Below, piece by piece: positions 53,542 to 61,136 of a stretch of DNA of 64,000 bases (its first letter is position 1; every line of letters starts with the position of its first letter). A program made the translations under genes and the position numbers. The notes below the pieces were generated by a model. That model searched no databases. It was given only the letters and a program-made list of their open reading frames with translations, and had not been told where the DNA came from. The DNA is taken from NCBI RefSeq assembly GCF_004366035.1, contig NZ_SOEE01000007.1, forward strand, positions 1 through 64,000. Reading direction: 5' to 3'. This DNA comes from Cytobacillus oceanisediminis. GTDB taxonomy: Bacteria; Bacillota; Bacilli; Bacillales; Cytobacillaceae.

Positions 53542-54890
53542 ATCTTAGGAAGAAAATATATTTGTATACAACCGTTCTCTTTGCAGTACTTCTGCTTATC
53601 ATGAATATTGCCGTGTATGCTGTTTTCAGCAAATTAATATATGAAAATGAGCAGGCAGCCATTTCAAATGAAATGGCTAATATTACAAAGATTGCGCAAA
53701 GTTCAATCGGGGAGGTTCCGGAAACTGAACTGCTTAGGGCCCTTGTTCCTACAAGTGGAATGGTAAGACTGGTTCAGCCAGACAATAAGGCAGTAACTTC
53801 CACATCCCTGGATGAAAAGGCGCTCAGTGAAATTCCTGCAGAGTATATCAGCAGTGAATTGATAAAAACAATGGAAAGTGATAAGAAGGTATATATGTTT
53901 GCGTCTGCACCTGTGATCCTTCCAGACGGTGAAATAGGGAGCTTTCAGCTGACCAGAAGCATGGAAAGTGCAGAAAAAATATTAAGGACTCTACGCTTTG
54001 TTCTAGGGATTGCCACAGTCCTGGCAATGATTCCAGTTCTAATTTCCAGTGCTATCCTTAGTAAATTTATTACAAGGCCTGTTGCGACAATGACAGCCAC
54101 GATGAAAGAAATTAGAAAAAGCGGTCAATTCAAGCGTCTTGAACTGGAGGGGAAATCCCAGGATGAGCTGCATCAAATGGGTGAAACCTTCAACCATATG
54201 ATTGATCTTCTGGAATCCAATTATGAAAAGCAAAAACTTTTTATATCAAATGCTTCCCATGAATTAAAAACCCCATTAACTGTTATTGAGAGTTATTCAA
54301 GCCTGCTTAAGAGAAGGGGATTGAAAGAACCTGAATTATTTAATGAATCAATAGAAGCCATTCATTCAGAGGCATTAAGAATGAAGGAAATGACAGAACA
54401 GCTTCTTTTGCTTGCACGGCATGATGACCAGTGGATGCTCGATTTGAAATTGATAGATCTTAACCGTTTTTTAACCCAAGTCATTCGGACTTATGGAGAT
54501 GCTTTTAAAAGGACTATACAGTTGGAATTCAGTTTGGCTGGAAATACCTTTATTCAAACAGATGAGAATAAATTAAAGCAGCTCCTGTTTATTTTTCTGG
54601 ATAATGCCAGGAAATACAGTGACGATGTCATAAGGGTTACTGCCCGGGCAGAGAAAAGTGAAGTTTATATCCGGATTGAAGATCGCGGCATGGGTATTCC
54701 CGAGAAGGATTTACCAAGAGTGTTTGACCGTTTTTACCGGGTAGATGAGGCGAGAAACAGGAAAACAGGAGGATCGGGACTGGGACTGTCCCTTGCCAAA
54801 GAAATTGCTGATGCTCTTGGGGTTGAGATTAGGCTCGAAAGTACTGAAGGAGTAGGAACTGCAGCATCCATAAGCATTAAAATAACTTAA
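53538..54890 (+). CDS. Sensor histidine kinase (YkoH-like)
   Basis: A 450-residue membrane kinase overlapping the regulator gene by four bases. Two membrane helices (about 9-31 and 155-177) enclose an extracellular domain of about 120 residues. HAMP follows, then the HisKA box FISNASHELKTPLTVIESY, and HATPase motifs (FIFLDNARKYSDD, IEDRGMGIPEKDLPRVFDRF, GGSGLGLSLAKEIA). The signal is unknown; linked PepSY proteins suggest envelope or protease control. Confidence 0.92.
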   Translation: MNLRKKIYLYTTVLFAVLLLIMNIAVYAVFSKLIYENEQAAISNEMANITKIAQSSIGEVPETELLRALVPTSGMVRLVQPDNKAVTSTSLDEKALSEIPAEYISSELIKTMESDKKVYMFASAPVILPDGEIGSFQLTRSMESAEKILRTLRFVLGIATVLAMIPVLISSAILSKFITRPVATMTATMKEIRKSGQFKRLELEGKSQDELHQMGETFNHMIDLLESNYEKQKLFISNASHELKTPLTVIESYSSLLKRRGLKEPELFNESIEAIHSEALRMKEMTEQLLLLARHDDQWMLDLKLIDLNRFLTQVIRTYGDAFKRTIQLEFSLAGNTFIQTDENKLKQLLFIFLDNARKYSDDVIRVTARAEKSEVYIRIEDRGMGIPEKDLPRVFDRFYRVDEARNRKTGGSGLGLSLAKEIADALGVEIRLESTEGVGTAASISIKIT

Positions 54891-54960
54891 CCATTCTCAT
54901 CATTTTCTCATTTTATTATCAGATAATAGAGAAATAAGATAAGTGGAGAGGTGTAAGGAA

Positions 54961-55653
54961 ATGAAGAATAAACTTATAATAATTTCAGCTTCGGGGCTTC
55001 TGCTTGCTGCGCTCCTTGTATTTGCTGCAGTACAATTCACAAATGTTTCCTCTTCAGAATCAATTACTGAGAGTGAAGCCAGGGAAATAATAAAAGACCG
55101 ATATCAGGGGGAAATTCTGAATTTGAAAAAAGTGAACAGCACTTATTTGATTGAAATGAAAAGAGACCAAGGGTTCTATCAAATCAAGCTGAGTGAAAAA
55201 AGGGGAGAAATTCTTTCTTTTGAAAAAAAAGATCAGATTTCTAATGCTGAACAGAAGCAGCTTGATGAAGAAAAAATAAAGGAAATTATTCAAGCAGAAG
55301 AAAATGGTGAATTACTCTCCCTGAAAAAAGTGACTCAAAAAGAAAAGTCAGCCTTCGAGGCAATCGTTCAGAAAGATGAAGAGAAGATTAAGATTACTGT
55401 TGATGCTCTGAATGGAGAAATTTTATCCCGTGTCGCTGAGGAAAATAAGGGCCCTGTCAAAAATCTAACCGAAGAGGAAGCTGTCCAAATTGCTCTTAAA
55501 AATGAACCTGGGGAAGTGGATGATATCAGCTTTGGAGAAACAGACAAGGGACCATATTATCTTGTTGAGATAGAAAAAGATGATGGCAGTGAGGCAGCTG
55601 TCGAGATCCATGCTATTACAGGAAAAGTGTTGTCGGTTACCTGGGATGATTAA
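54961..55653 (+). CDS. Membrane-anchored protein with three PepSY domains
   Basis: A 230-residue protein: one N-terminal anchor (residues 5-24) and three consecutive PepSY-like repeats outside the cell. Each repeat has the pattern E-A-x-x-I...Y..E(I/V)..G.I.S, seen in ITESEAREIIKDRYQGEILN, near residue 105, and in LTEEEAVQIALKNEPGEVDD. PepSY domains inhibit proteases. The ATG at 54961 is preferred to GTG 18 bases earlier, which lies in the ribosome site. Likely target of the upstream two-component system. Confidence 0.85.
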   Translation: MKNKLIIISASGLLLAALLVFAAVQFTNVSSSESITESEAREIIKDRYQGEILNLKKVNSTYLIEMKRDQGFYQIKLSEKRGEILSFEKKDQISNAEQKQLDEEKIKEIIQAEENGELLSLKKVTQKEKSAFEAIVQKDEEKIKITVDALNGEILSRVAEENKGPVKNLTEEEAVQIALKNEPGEVDDISFGETDKGPYYLVEIEKDDGSEAAVEIHAITGKVLSVTWDD

Positions 55654-55748
55654 TCCCTTTCTCATCAAATTTTAATTTTCTTATCCTTTTTCTCTCATTT
55701 TCACCGGTTATATTGAACATGTAGAAAAGAAAAAGGAGGAAAAATAAA

Positions 55749-56300
55749 ATGAACAAAAAATTTACAGTTATTTCTTTGGCAGGAGCCTTATTGCTGGGTG
55801 GTGCTGTTGCAGCAGGTGCAGCAGATACGAATGGAGAAGGGAGCACTTGGAGTAAAAAAGAAACTGGACAGGATTTGATCACTGTTGAAGAAGCTAAGAA
55901 GATTGCTCTTTCAGAGGCAGAGGGAAGAGTAGAGAGCATTGAATTGGAAAGAGCAAATGGCAAACAGTATTATGAAATTGATATTGAGAACGGGAGAGAA
56001 GATTTCGATATTAAAGTTCACGCCTTAGATGGAGAAGTCATTTCAATTAATAAAGAGCGAAATGACGATGATGACAATGATCAGTCCGAAAAAGAGGTAA
56101 ATGGGGAAAATGTAATCTCCGAACAAAAGGCTATTGAAATAGCTGAAAAAGAAGTTAATGGAACGATGAAAGAAATTGATATAGACGAAGACAATGGACA
56201 AATCCTATATGAAGTTGAGCTGCAAACAAATAAAGGCGAAGCAGATGTTGATATTGATGCTGAAACAGGAAAGGTATTAAAAGTCGAATTGGACGACTAA
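55749..56300 (+). CDS. Secreted PepSY-domain protein
   Basis: A 183-residue exported protein with a signal peptide (residues 1-24, cut after AGAA) and two PepSY repeats (ITVEEAKKIALSEAEGRVES and ISEQKAIEIAEKEVNGTMKE) joined by a very acidic linker (NDDDDNDQ). It resembles YkoJ. Strong ribosome site AAAAGGAGG. A gap of 95 bases separates it from the previous PepSY gene, so it may have its own promoter. Confidence 0.87.
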   Translation: MNKKFTVISLAGALLLGGAVAAGAADTNGEGSTWSKKETGQDLITVEEAKKIALSEAEGRVESIELERANGKQYYEIDIENGREDFDIKVHALDGEVISINKERNDDDDNDQSEKEVNGENVISEQKAIEIAEKEVNGTMKEIDIDEDNGQILYEVELQTNKGEADVDIDAETGKVLKVELDD

Positions 56301-56310
56301 TGTCTAATCG

Positions 56311-56337
56311 AAAGCGGGGCGAAATGCTCCGCTTTTT
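56311..56337 (+). terminator. Terminator after the PepSY gene
   Basis: AAGCGG-GC / GC-CCGCTT-like hairpin followed by TTTTTG. Confidence 0.75.
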
Positions 56338-56428
56338 GCTTTAATTTGTTACAAGCTTATGGAGAGACTACTCATCAATCCTCTTGTTGGTTCATAGATT
56401 ATGGTAAGGACTAAAAGGGGGAGTGGCA

Positions 56429-57841
56429 ATGCGAGAAGAAGAAAATAAGTCATTGGAATATGCCATTCAGGAAATTACTGAAATTGCAAATGGGTTTGGG
56501 TTGGACTATTACCCGATGAGGTATGAGATTTGTCCTGCAGAAATCATTTATACATTCGGCGCTTATGGCATGCCGACCAGGTTTTCGCATTGGAGCTTTG
56601 GAAAACAGTTTCACAAGATGAAATTGCATTATGATTTAGGATTATCAAAAATTTATGAGCTTGTAATCAATTCGGATCCTTGCTATGCATTTCTGCTCGA
56701 TTCCAATGCCCTTATTCAAAACAAATTAATTGTGGCACATGTTTTAGCACACTGCGATTTCTTTAAAAATAATGTCCGTTTTCAAAACACAAAGAGGGAC
56801 ATGGTAGAGAGCATGGCTGCAACCGCAGAAAGAATCAGGCAATATGAAATTGAGTTTGGGAAGAAGGAAGTGGAAACTTTCCTGGATGCAGTGCTGGCAA
56901 TTGAAGAACATATTGATCCGTCTCTTATGAGACCGAAGCTCGCATGGAGTACGGAAGATGAATATGAAAGCAGCGGTGATACGGCAGCGCCTAGCCCTTA
57001 TGATGATTTATGGGGTTTGGATGAAAGGAACAAGAAGCATGAGCCGAAGAAGAAGAAAAAGAAATTCCCTCCAAAACCTGAAAAGGATTTACTATTATTT
57101 ATTGAAAGCTACAGCAGGGAGCTGACCGATTGGCAGCGGGATATATTAACTATGATGCGGGAAGAAATGCTCTATTTTTGGCCGCAGCTAGAAACAAAAA
57201 TCATGAATGAGGGCTGGGCTTCCTATTGGCATCAGCGTATTTTAAGGGAAATGGATTTGACATCTGCAGAAGCGCTTGAATTTGCCAAATTGAATGCAGG
57301 AGTGGTTCAGCCGTCAAGAACCGGAATCAATCCATATTATCTGGGTCTGAAAATTTTTGAAGATATCGAAGAAAGGTATAACAATCCGACGCAAGAAATG
57401 AAGAGACGCGGTGCAGTTCCAGGTTCAGGCAGGGAAAAAATGTTTGAGGTACGTGAAATCGAATCAGATATTTCTTTTTTGAGAAATTATTTAACAAAAG
57501 ACCTTGTCATGAGAGAAGATATGTATCTTTTCCAAAAGCAGGGAAAGGATTATAAAGTTGTTGATAAACAGTGGGAGCATGTTCGTGATCAGCTTGTCAG
57601 CATGCGTGTAAATGGAGGATTCCCGTATTTGACGGTTAATGACGGCGATTATATGAAGAATGGAGAGCTTTACCTAAAGCACTGGTTTGAAGGAGTGGAG
57701 CTTGATCTTAAGTATCTAGAAAAAGTACTGCCATATGTATACCAGCTTTGGGGAAGAGGAGTCCATATGGAAACCATGGTTGAAGGCAAGAACATGCTTT
57801 TTACTTACGATGGGAAGAGCATCCACAGAAAATATTTATAG
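56429..57841 (+). CDS. spoVR: Stage V sporulation protein SpoVR
   Basis: A 470-residue cytosolic protein needed for normal spore cortex in B. subtilis (468 residues there). Family phrases are [48 protein letters not shown] and [16 protein letters not shown] lysine patch ([11 protein letters not shown]) precedes the second half. The ATG at 56429 follows AAAAGGGGGAG; GTG two codons earlier is less well spaced. SpoVR, PrkA and YhbH form a conserved functional trio, here all within 40 kb. Confidence 0.95.
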   Translation: MREEENKSLEYAIQEITEIANGFGLDYYPMRYEICPAEIIYTFGAYGMPTRFSHWSFGKQFHKMKLHYDLGLSKIYELVINSDPCYAFLLDSNALIQNKLIVAHVLAHCDFFKNNVRFQNTKRDMVESMAATAERIRQYEIEFGKKEVETFLDAVLAIEEHIDPSLMRPKLAWSTEDEYESSGDTAAPSPYDDLWGLDERNKKHEPKKKKKKFPPKPEKDLLLFIESYSRELTDWQRDILTMMREEMLYFWPQLETKIMNEGWASYWHQRILREMDLTSAEALEFAKLNAGVVQPSRTGINPYYLGLKIFEDIEERYNNPTQEMKRRGAVPGSGREKMFEVREIESDISFLRNYLTKDLVMREDMYLFQKQGKDYKVVDKQWEHVRDQLVSMRVNGGFPYLTVNDGDYMKNGELYLKHWFEGVELDLKYLEKVLPYVYQLWGRGVHMETMVEGKNMLFTYDGKSIHRKYL

Positions 57842-57848
57842 AAAAACG

Positions 57849-57880
57849 GACGAACCACATATGTTGCGGTTCGTCTTTTT
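57849..57880 (+). terminator. Terminator of spoVR
   Basis: GACGAACC / GGTTCGTC hairpin followed by TTTTT. Confidence 0.85.
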
Positions 57881-57954
57881 GGGTTATGAAACAAACAGTT
57901 TTTTCAAAAATGGGCAGAATAAAACTAAATACTTTCCTTCCTAAGGTGTATTGC

Positions 57955-58015
57955 AGTAATATTAACGTGTACAGGCGGGGGTATTGGGCAGGTAATTTGA
58001 TGACCCCCAGTTACT
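57955..58015 (+). promoter_or_regulatory. Leader stem-loop before the selenoprotein gene
   Basis: GGGGGT (57977-57982) can pair with ACCCCC (58003-58008), and outside it AGTAA (57955-57959) with TTACT (58011-58015). There is no T run, so it is not a plain terminator. It may be a 5' leader control element. Confidence 0.35.
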
Positions 58016-58053
58016 GATATTTGCTTTATATTTATTGATAAACTGAGGAAAGG

Positions 58054-58341
58054 ATGATGATCTTGAAAATTTCAGATTCAGCTCGGGATCTGCTGAAACA
58101 GGTTCTTCAAGAGAAAAATACTGGCGGCATTAGAGTTTATTTTGCAGGCTTTGGCTGAGGAGGCCCGCAAATTGGACTGGCTCTGGATGAGCCGGAAGCA
58201 GATGATATGATTGAAACAATAAATGAAATCCAGGTGGCAATCGACCCGGAAATCAAACCGCATACGGAAAGTATGATTCTAGACTATGATCAGGAAAATG
58301 AAAGACTAGTCTTGTTAGGCAATGAAAGCGACTGCTGCTAA
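58054..58341 (+). CDS. HesB/IscA-like selenoprotein (in-frame UGA = Sec35)
   Basis: A 95-residue A-type iron-sulfur carrier-like protein. Reading through TGA at 58156-58158 gives IRVYFAGFG-Sec-GGPQIGLALDE, so the UGA replaces the Cys of the family motif GFGCGGP. The frame continues 60 codons to TAA and ends in the Cys pair DCC, as the family does. A SECIS-like hairpin lies at 58177-58195: CTGGCTC, loop TGGAT, GAGCCGG; its loop begins 25 bases after the UGA, with G in the loop as SelB requires. HesB-like selenoproteins are a known family. Start ATG at 58054 behind GAGGAAAGG; ATG 58057 and TTG 58063 are alternatives. Role: probably Fe-S or sulfur/selenium transfer beside the persulfide regulon. 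No sel genes are in the window. Confidence 0.85.
58177..58195 (+). promoter_or_regulatory. Bacterial SECIS element
   Basis: Seven-pair stem CTGGCTC / GAGCCGG (one T-G pair) with five-base loop TGGAT. It lies inside the coding sequence downstream of the UGA, the arrangement used by bacterial SelB. Confidence 0.75.
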
Positions 58342-58344
58342 ATC

Positions 58345-58372
58345 AAAAACACCCGCTTGGGTGTTTTTTTAT
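58345..58372 (+). terminator. Terminator of the selenoprotein gene
   Basis: AAAAACACCC / GGGTGTTTTTTT hairpin with a GCTT loop. Confidence 0.9.
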
Positions 58373-58389
58373 TTTTAAAAACTAAGGTA

Positions 58390-58418
58390 TTGACTATATA
58401 CCTATTAGGGTATATTGT
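58390..58418 (+). promoter_or_regulatory. Promoter with CstR-type operator 1
   Basis: TTGACT at 58390 and a TATATT/TATTGT -10 region enclose the palindrome TATACCTATTAGGGTATA (58397-58414). Binding here would block RNA polymerase at the degenerate rhodanese-cstR unit. Confidence 0.7.
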
Positions 58419-58457
58419 ATGAATTGTAATTGAATTATTTATGCAGAGGAGAGAAAT

Positions 58458-58802
58458 ATGCTGCTGATTTTTTTAACCTTGCTGCTAGGCAGTTTCCCAT
58501 TAATTAAAAGGTATTATCCTGTTAGAGACATCCCTTGTTATCATTTGGATCAATGCCTGCCCAAGGAAGGCATAGCACTGCTGGATGTCAGGGATTATAA
58601 TGTTTCCTGTCATTGTGAAATACCCGGAGCGATCAATCTGCCCATTCCATATATAAATAGGCATATAAAAGATATACCTTATAACCAAATCCATTTAGTT
58701 GCATCCAGTTCATTAGAGAAAAATATGGGAATAAGGTTGCTCCGAAAAAAAGGGTTTAAGATAGTTGGTTTTTCAATGCCTGATTGCCAATGTGTAAAAT
58801 AA
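58458..58802 (+). CDS. Degenerate rhodanese-like protein with CxC pairs
   Basis: A 114-residue protein with an N-terminal membrane helix (residues 1-16) and a rhodanese fold (LLDVRDYNV, then IPGAINLPIPYI). The catalytic loop, normally CxxGxRS, reads VASSSLEKNMG and has no Cys, so ordinary sulfurtransferase activity is unlikely. Instead it has unusual Cys pairs CHC at 51-53 and CQC at 110-112, besides Cys27 and Cys33. These could carry metal or persulfide. It precedes cstR by 21 bases and is under operator 1. Confidence 0.75.
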   Translation: MLLIFLTLLLGSFPLIKRYYPVRDIPCYHLDQCLPKEGIALLDVRDYNVSCHCEIPGAINLPIPYINRHIKDIPYNQIHLVASSSLEKNMGIRLLRKKGFKIVGFSMPDCQCVK

Positions 58803-58823
58803 AACTATAATGGGGTGAAGCTT

Positions 58824-59084
58824 GTGCTGTTCGATGCAAAAACTAAAAATCGAATCAAAAGGGCGGAGGGCCAGCTTAGAGGGATTTTAAAAATGATGGA
58901 GGATGAAAAAGATTGCAAATCTGTTATTACCCAGCTAACAGCTTCAAGATCAGCAATTGATAAAGCAATTGCAGTTATTGTCAGTTCGAATCTTGAACAA
59001 TGCATTATTGAAAACTCGGAAAAGGGAATTGAGAGTTCCATGATGATTAAAGAAGCTGTCAACTTACTTGTTAAAAGCAGATGA
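58824..59084 (+). CDS. cstR: Persulfide-sensing repressor CstR (CsoR family)
   Basis: An 86-residue all-helical DUF156 repressor. With the GTG start at 58824, the two conserved Cys fall at residues 31 (EDEKDCKSV) and 60 (NLEQCII), the numbering of Staphylococcus aureus CstR, where they form di- or trisulfide links on reaction with persulfides. The His of copper-sensing CsoR is absent. The start is also favoured by GGGGTG six bases before it; a GTG at 58815 is the alternative. It presumably binds the four palindromes in this cluster. Confidence 0.9.
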   Translation: MLFDAKTKNRIKRAEGQLRGILKMMEDEKDCKSVITQLTASRSAIDKAIAVIVSSNLEQCIIENSEKGIESSMMIKEAVNLLVKSR

Positions 59085-59091
59085 TGGTTAG

Positions 59092-59136
59092 TTGACTTCC
59101 TTTTTTTATTTAGTTATAATATACCCTACAGGGTAT
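59092..59136 (+). promoter_or_regulatory. SigmaA promoter with CstR-type operator 2
   Basis: TTGACT at 59092 and TATAAT at 59115 with a 17-base spacer, directly followed by ATACCCTACAGGGTAT at 59121-59136, a perfect palindrome with four central bases. Confidence 0.8.
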
Positions 59137-59187
59137 TATTAACCGAGTATAAAAAAATTTGAATCACCTAAATTCGGAGGGAAGCAA

Positions 59188-59547
59188 ATGACTATTGCAA
59201 ATGGAATTATTATCGCCCTGCTTATTATTTTTCTGGCTCAGAAGCTGATTCCGGTAAAGGGCGTAAAGCAGTTGACAACTGCTCAGCTCAAGAATGAAAT
59301 GAAGGACAAAACAAAGCAATATATTGATGTGAGAACATCAGCAGAATTCAACAGCTTCCATATTACGGGATTTAAGAACATACCTCTTCATCAGCTTCAC
59401 CAGAAAATGGGACAGCTATCAAGGGACAAGGAAATAGTTGTTATCTGCCAAAGCGGAATGAGAAGCAGCAAAGCAAGTAAAATGCTAAAAAAATCTGGAT
59501 ATAAGAACATTACTAACATAAAAGGCGGAGTAAGCGCCTGGAGATAA
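59188..59547 (+). CDS. Membrane-anchored rhodanese
   Basis: A 119-residue sulfurtransferase with one N-terminal membrane helix (residues 5-21) and a rhodanese domain. The persulfide-bearing Cys is residue 87 in VVICQSGMRSSKA; the substrate region YIDVRTSAEF and the C-terminal GGVSAWR are typical. It would transfer sulfane sulfur at the inner face of the membrane. Under operator 2 and 15 bases before the next rhodanese gene. Confidence 0.9.
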   Translation: MTIANGIIIALLIIFLAQKLIPVKGVKQLTTAQLKNEMKDKTKQYIDVRTSAEFNSFHITGFKNIPLHQLHQKMGQLSRDKEIVVICQSGMRSSKASKMLKKSGYKNITNIKGGVSAWR

Positions 59548-59562
59548 AGGGGAGAATATTAT

Positions 59563-59862
59563 ATGAAAACAACTACTGTGAAAGAAGTTGAGCAGCAACT
59601 TGCTGCCGGAGTAAATTTAAATATCATTGATGTGCGTGAAGCAGATGAAGTAAAAGAAGGAAAGATACCTTCAGCTATTCATATTCCGCTTGGATTAGTT
59701 GAATTTCGTATGCATGAGCTGGATAAGAATCAAGAATATGTTATGGTTTGCCGATCAGGCAACCGCAGCGGATTAGCTGCACGCTTACTTGAAGGGCAGG
59801 GGTTTAGTGTAATTAACATGCTTGGCGGTATGGTGAATTGGGAAGGGCCATTAGATTATTGA
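59563..59862 (+). CDS. Single-domain rhodanese
   Basis: A 99-residue cytosolic sulfurtransferase. The active Cys is residue 63 in VMVCRSGNRSGLA; the start is IIDVREADEVKEGKIPSAIH and the end GGMVNWEG. It is cotranscribed with the membrane-anchored rhodanese. A new promoter and two operators follow. Confidence 0.92.
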   Translation: MKTTTVKEVEQQLAAGVNLNIIDVREADEVKEGKIPSAIHIPLGLVEFRMHELDKNQEYVMVCRSGNRSGLAARLLEGQGFSVINMLGGMVNWEGPLDY

Positions 59863-59888
59863 TCTGCAAAACAACCAAGAATAGGGTA

Positions 59889-59933
59889 TTGACAGAAAGT
59901 CAAATATACTCTAGTATATACCCTGTTAGGTAT
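59889..59933 (+). promoter_or_regulatory. SigmaA promoter with CstR-type operator 3
   Basis: TTGACA at 59889 and TAGTAT at 59912 with a 17-base spacer, followed by ATACCCTGTTAGGTAT at 59918-59933. Confidence 0.75.
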
Positions 59934-59986
59934 TTAAGTTCTTTTTAAAAGCGATAAGAAATAAATATATTTTTTTGATTATAAAT

Positions 59987-60002
59987 ATACCCTGTAGGGT
60001 AA
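59987..60002 (+). promoter_or_regulatory. CstR-type operator 4
   Basis: ATACCCTGTAGGGTAA lies 54 bases downstream of operator 3 and ends just before the ribosome site of the DsrE-like gene, so this promoter has two operators. Confidence 0.75.
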
Positions 60003-60017
60003 AGGGAGGATAAAAGA

Positions 60018-60494
60018 TTGGAAAAGAAAAAAACAACAATTGTTCTATTCAGCGGAGATTATGACAAAGTGATGGCGGCTTATATTATTGCAAACGGTGC
60101 AGCTGCTTACGATCATGAGGTAACCATCTTTCACACTTTCTGGGGACTGAATGCTCTTAGAAAAGATGAGCCAATTCAAGTTAAAAAAACATTTATGGAA
60201 AAAATGTTTGGCAAAATGATGCCAAGAGGTCCGGAAAAGATGGGCTTATCGAAAATGAATATGGCTGGAATGGGTCCTAAGATGATAAAAGATATTATGA
60301 AAAAGCACAACACTATGCCAGTAAGCGACCTTATTGAAATGGCTAAAGAACAGGACATTAAGCTTGTAGCATGTCAAATGACTGTTGACCTTCTTGGATT
60401 TAAACAGGAAGAAATAATTGATGGTGTGGAATTTGCCGGAGTAGCTGCTTATCTTGCAGATGCAGAAGACGGCAATGTCAACTTATTTATCTAA
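60018..60494 (+). CDS. DsrE/DsrF-like sulfur carrier protein
   Basis: A 158-residue cytosolic protein of the DsrE2-like group. The fold is recognised from IVLFSGDYDKVMAAYIIANG and EVTIFHTFWGLNAL. A likely sulfur-carrying Cys is residue 119 (IKLVACQMTVDLLG). The middle (residues 60-100) is rich in Met, with about ten of them. Such proteins pass persulfide to TusA or to PDO enzymes. Start TTG at 60018 behind GGGAGGA. First gene of the third transcription unit. Confidence 0.85.
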   Translation: MEKKKTTIVLFSGDYDKVMAAYIIANGAAAYDHEVTIFHTFWGLNALRKDEPIQVKKTFMEKMFGKMMPRGPEKMGLSKMNMAGMGPKMIKDIMKKHNTMPVSDLIEMAKEQDIKLVACQMTVDLLGFKQEEIIDGVEFAGVAAYLADAEDGNVNLFI

Positions 60495-60515
60495 AAATAT
60501 AAGGAGGAATTATAA

Positions 60516-61094
60516 ATGGAAGTTTTAAAAACAAACTTTTCAGTAGATGCAAAGGGGCTTGCCTGCCCAATGCCGATTGTAAGAACGAAAAAAGCAATCA
60601 ATAATCTGAATCCGGGGGAAGTGCTTGAGGTGCTTGCAACAGATAAAGGTTCAAAAGCAGATATCCAGGCTTGGGCAAAAAGCTCGGGACACCAATATCT
60701 TGGCACCATGGAAGAAGGCGAAGTGCTTAAGCACTATATACGAAAAGCAGGTGAAAATGAAGAGCGCGAAGCTGCAACATTTGAGCCTGTTGCCTCTAAC
60801 GATGATCTTTTAAAAGAGATGGAGTCAAATAATGATATAGTTGTTCTAGATGTCAGGGAACCTGCTGAATATGCATTCGGCCATATTCCCAATGCCATTT
60901 CTATCCCCTTCGGAGAATTGGAGGAGAGAATTAGCGAGCTGAACCAGGATAAAAAGATTTTTGTAGTATGCCGTACAGGGAGCCGAAGTGATATGGCATC
61001 CCAGGTATTAGCTGAAAAAGGCTTCTCGAATGTAATTAATGTAGTCCCGGGGATGTCTGAATGGAATGGACCAACAGAAACGAAGCTTAACTAA
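60516..61094 (+). CDS. TusA-rhodanese fusion (CstA-like, two-domain)
   Basis: A 192-residue protein. Residues 5-77 are TusA (DAKGLACPMPIVRTKKA, Cys17); residues 95-190 are rhodanese (VVLDVREPAEYAFGHIPNAI, active Cys152 in VVCRTGSRSDMA). S. aureus CstA has rhodanese-TusA-rhodanese; this version lacks the first rhodanese, which may be supplied by the separate small rhodaneses in the cluster. It would accept persulfide and pass it within the same chain. Ribosome site AAGGAGGA. Confidence 0.9.
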   Translation: MEVLKTNFSVDAKGLACPMPIVRTKKAINNLNPGEVLEVLATDKGSKADIQAWAKSSGHQYLGTMEEGEVLKHYIRKAGENEEREAATFEPVASNDDLLKEMESNNDIVVLDVREPAEYAFGHIPNAISIPFGELEERISELNQDKKIFVVCRTGSRSDMASQVLAEKGFSNVINVVPGMSEWNGPTETKLN

Positions 61095-61136
61095 AAAATT
61101 TTTAAACATAACTATACATCAGGGGGTATATAAACA

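Noticed and set aside
58078-58263. Minus-strand open frame opposite the HesB-like gene
   Set aside because: It is the antisense of the selenoprotein coding region, has no ribosome site and no family features.
58054-58341. The HesB-like gene as a plain pseudogene with a nonsense mutation
   Set aside because: There is only one stop, it replaces the key Cys, the rest of the frame is intact to a natural stop, and a SECIS-like hairpin stands at the required distance.
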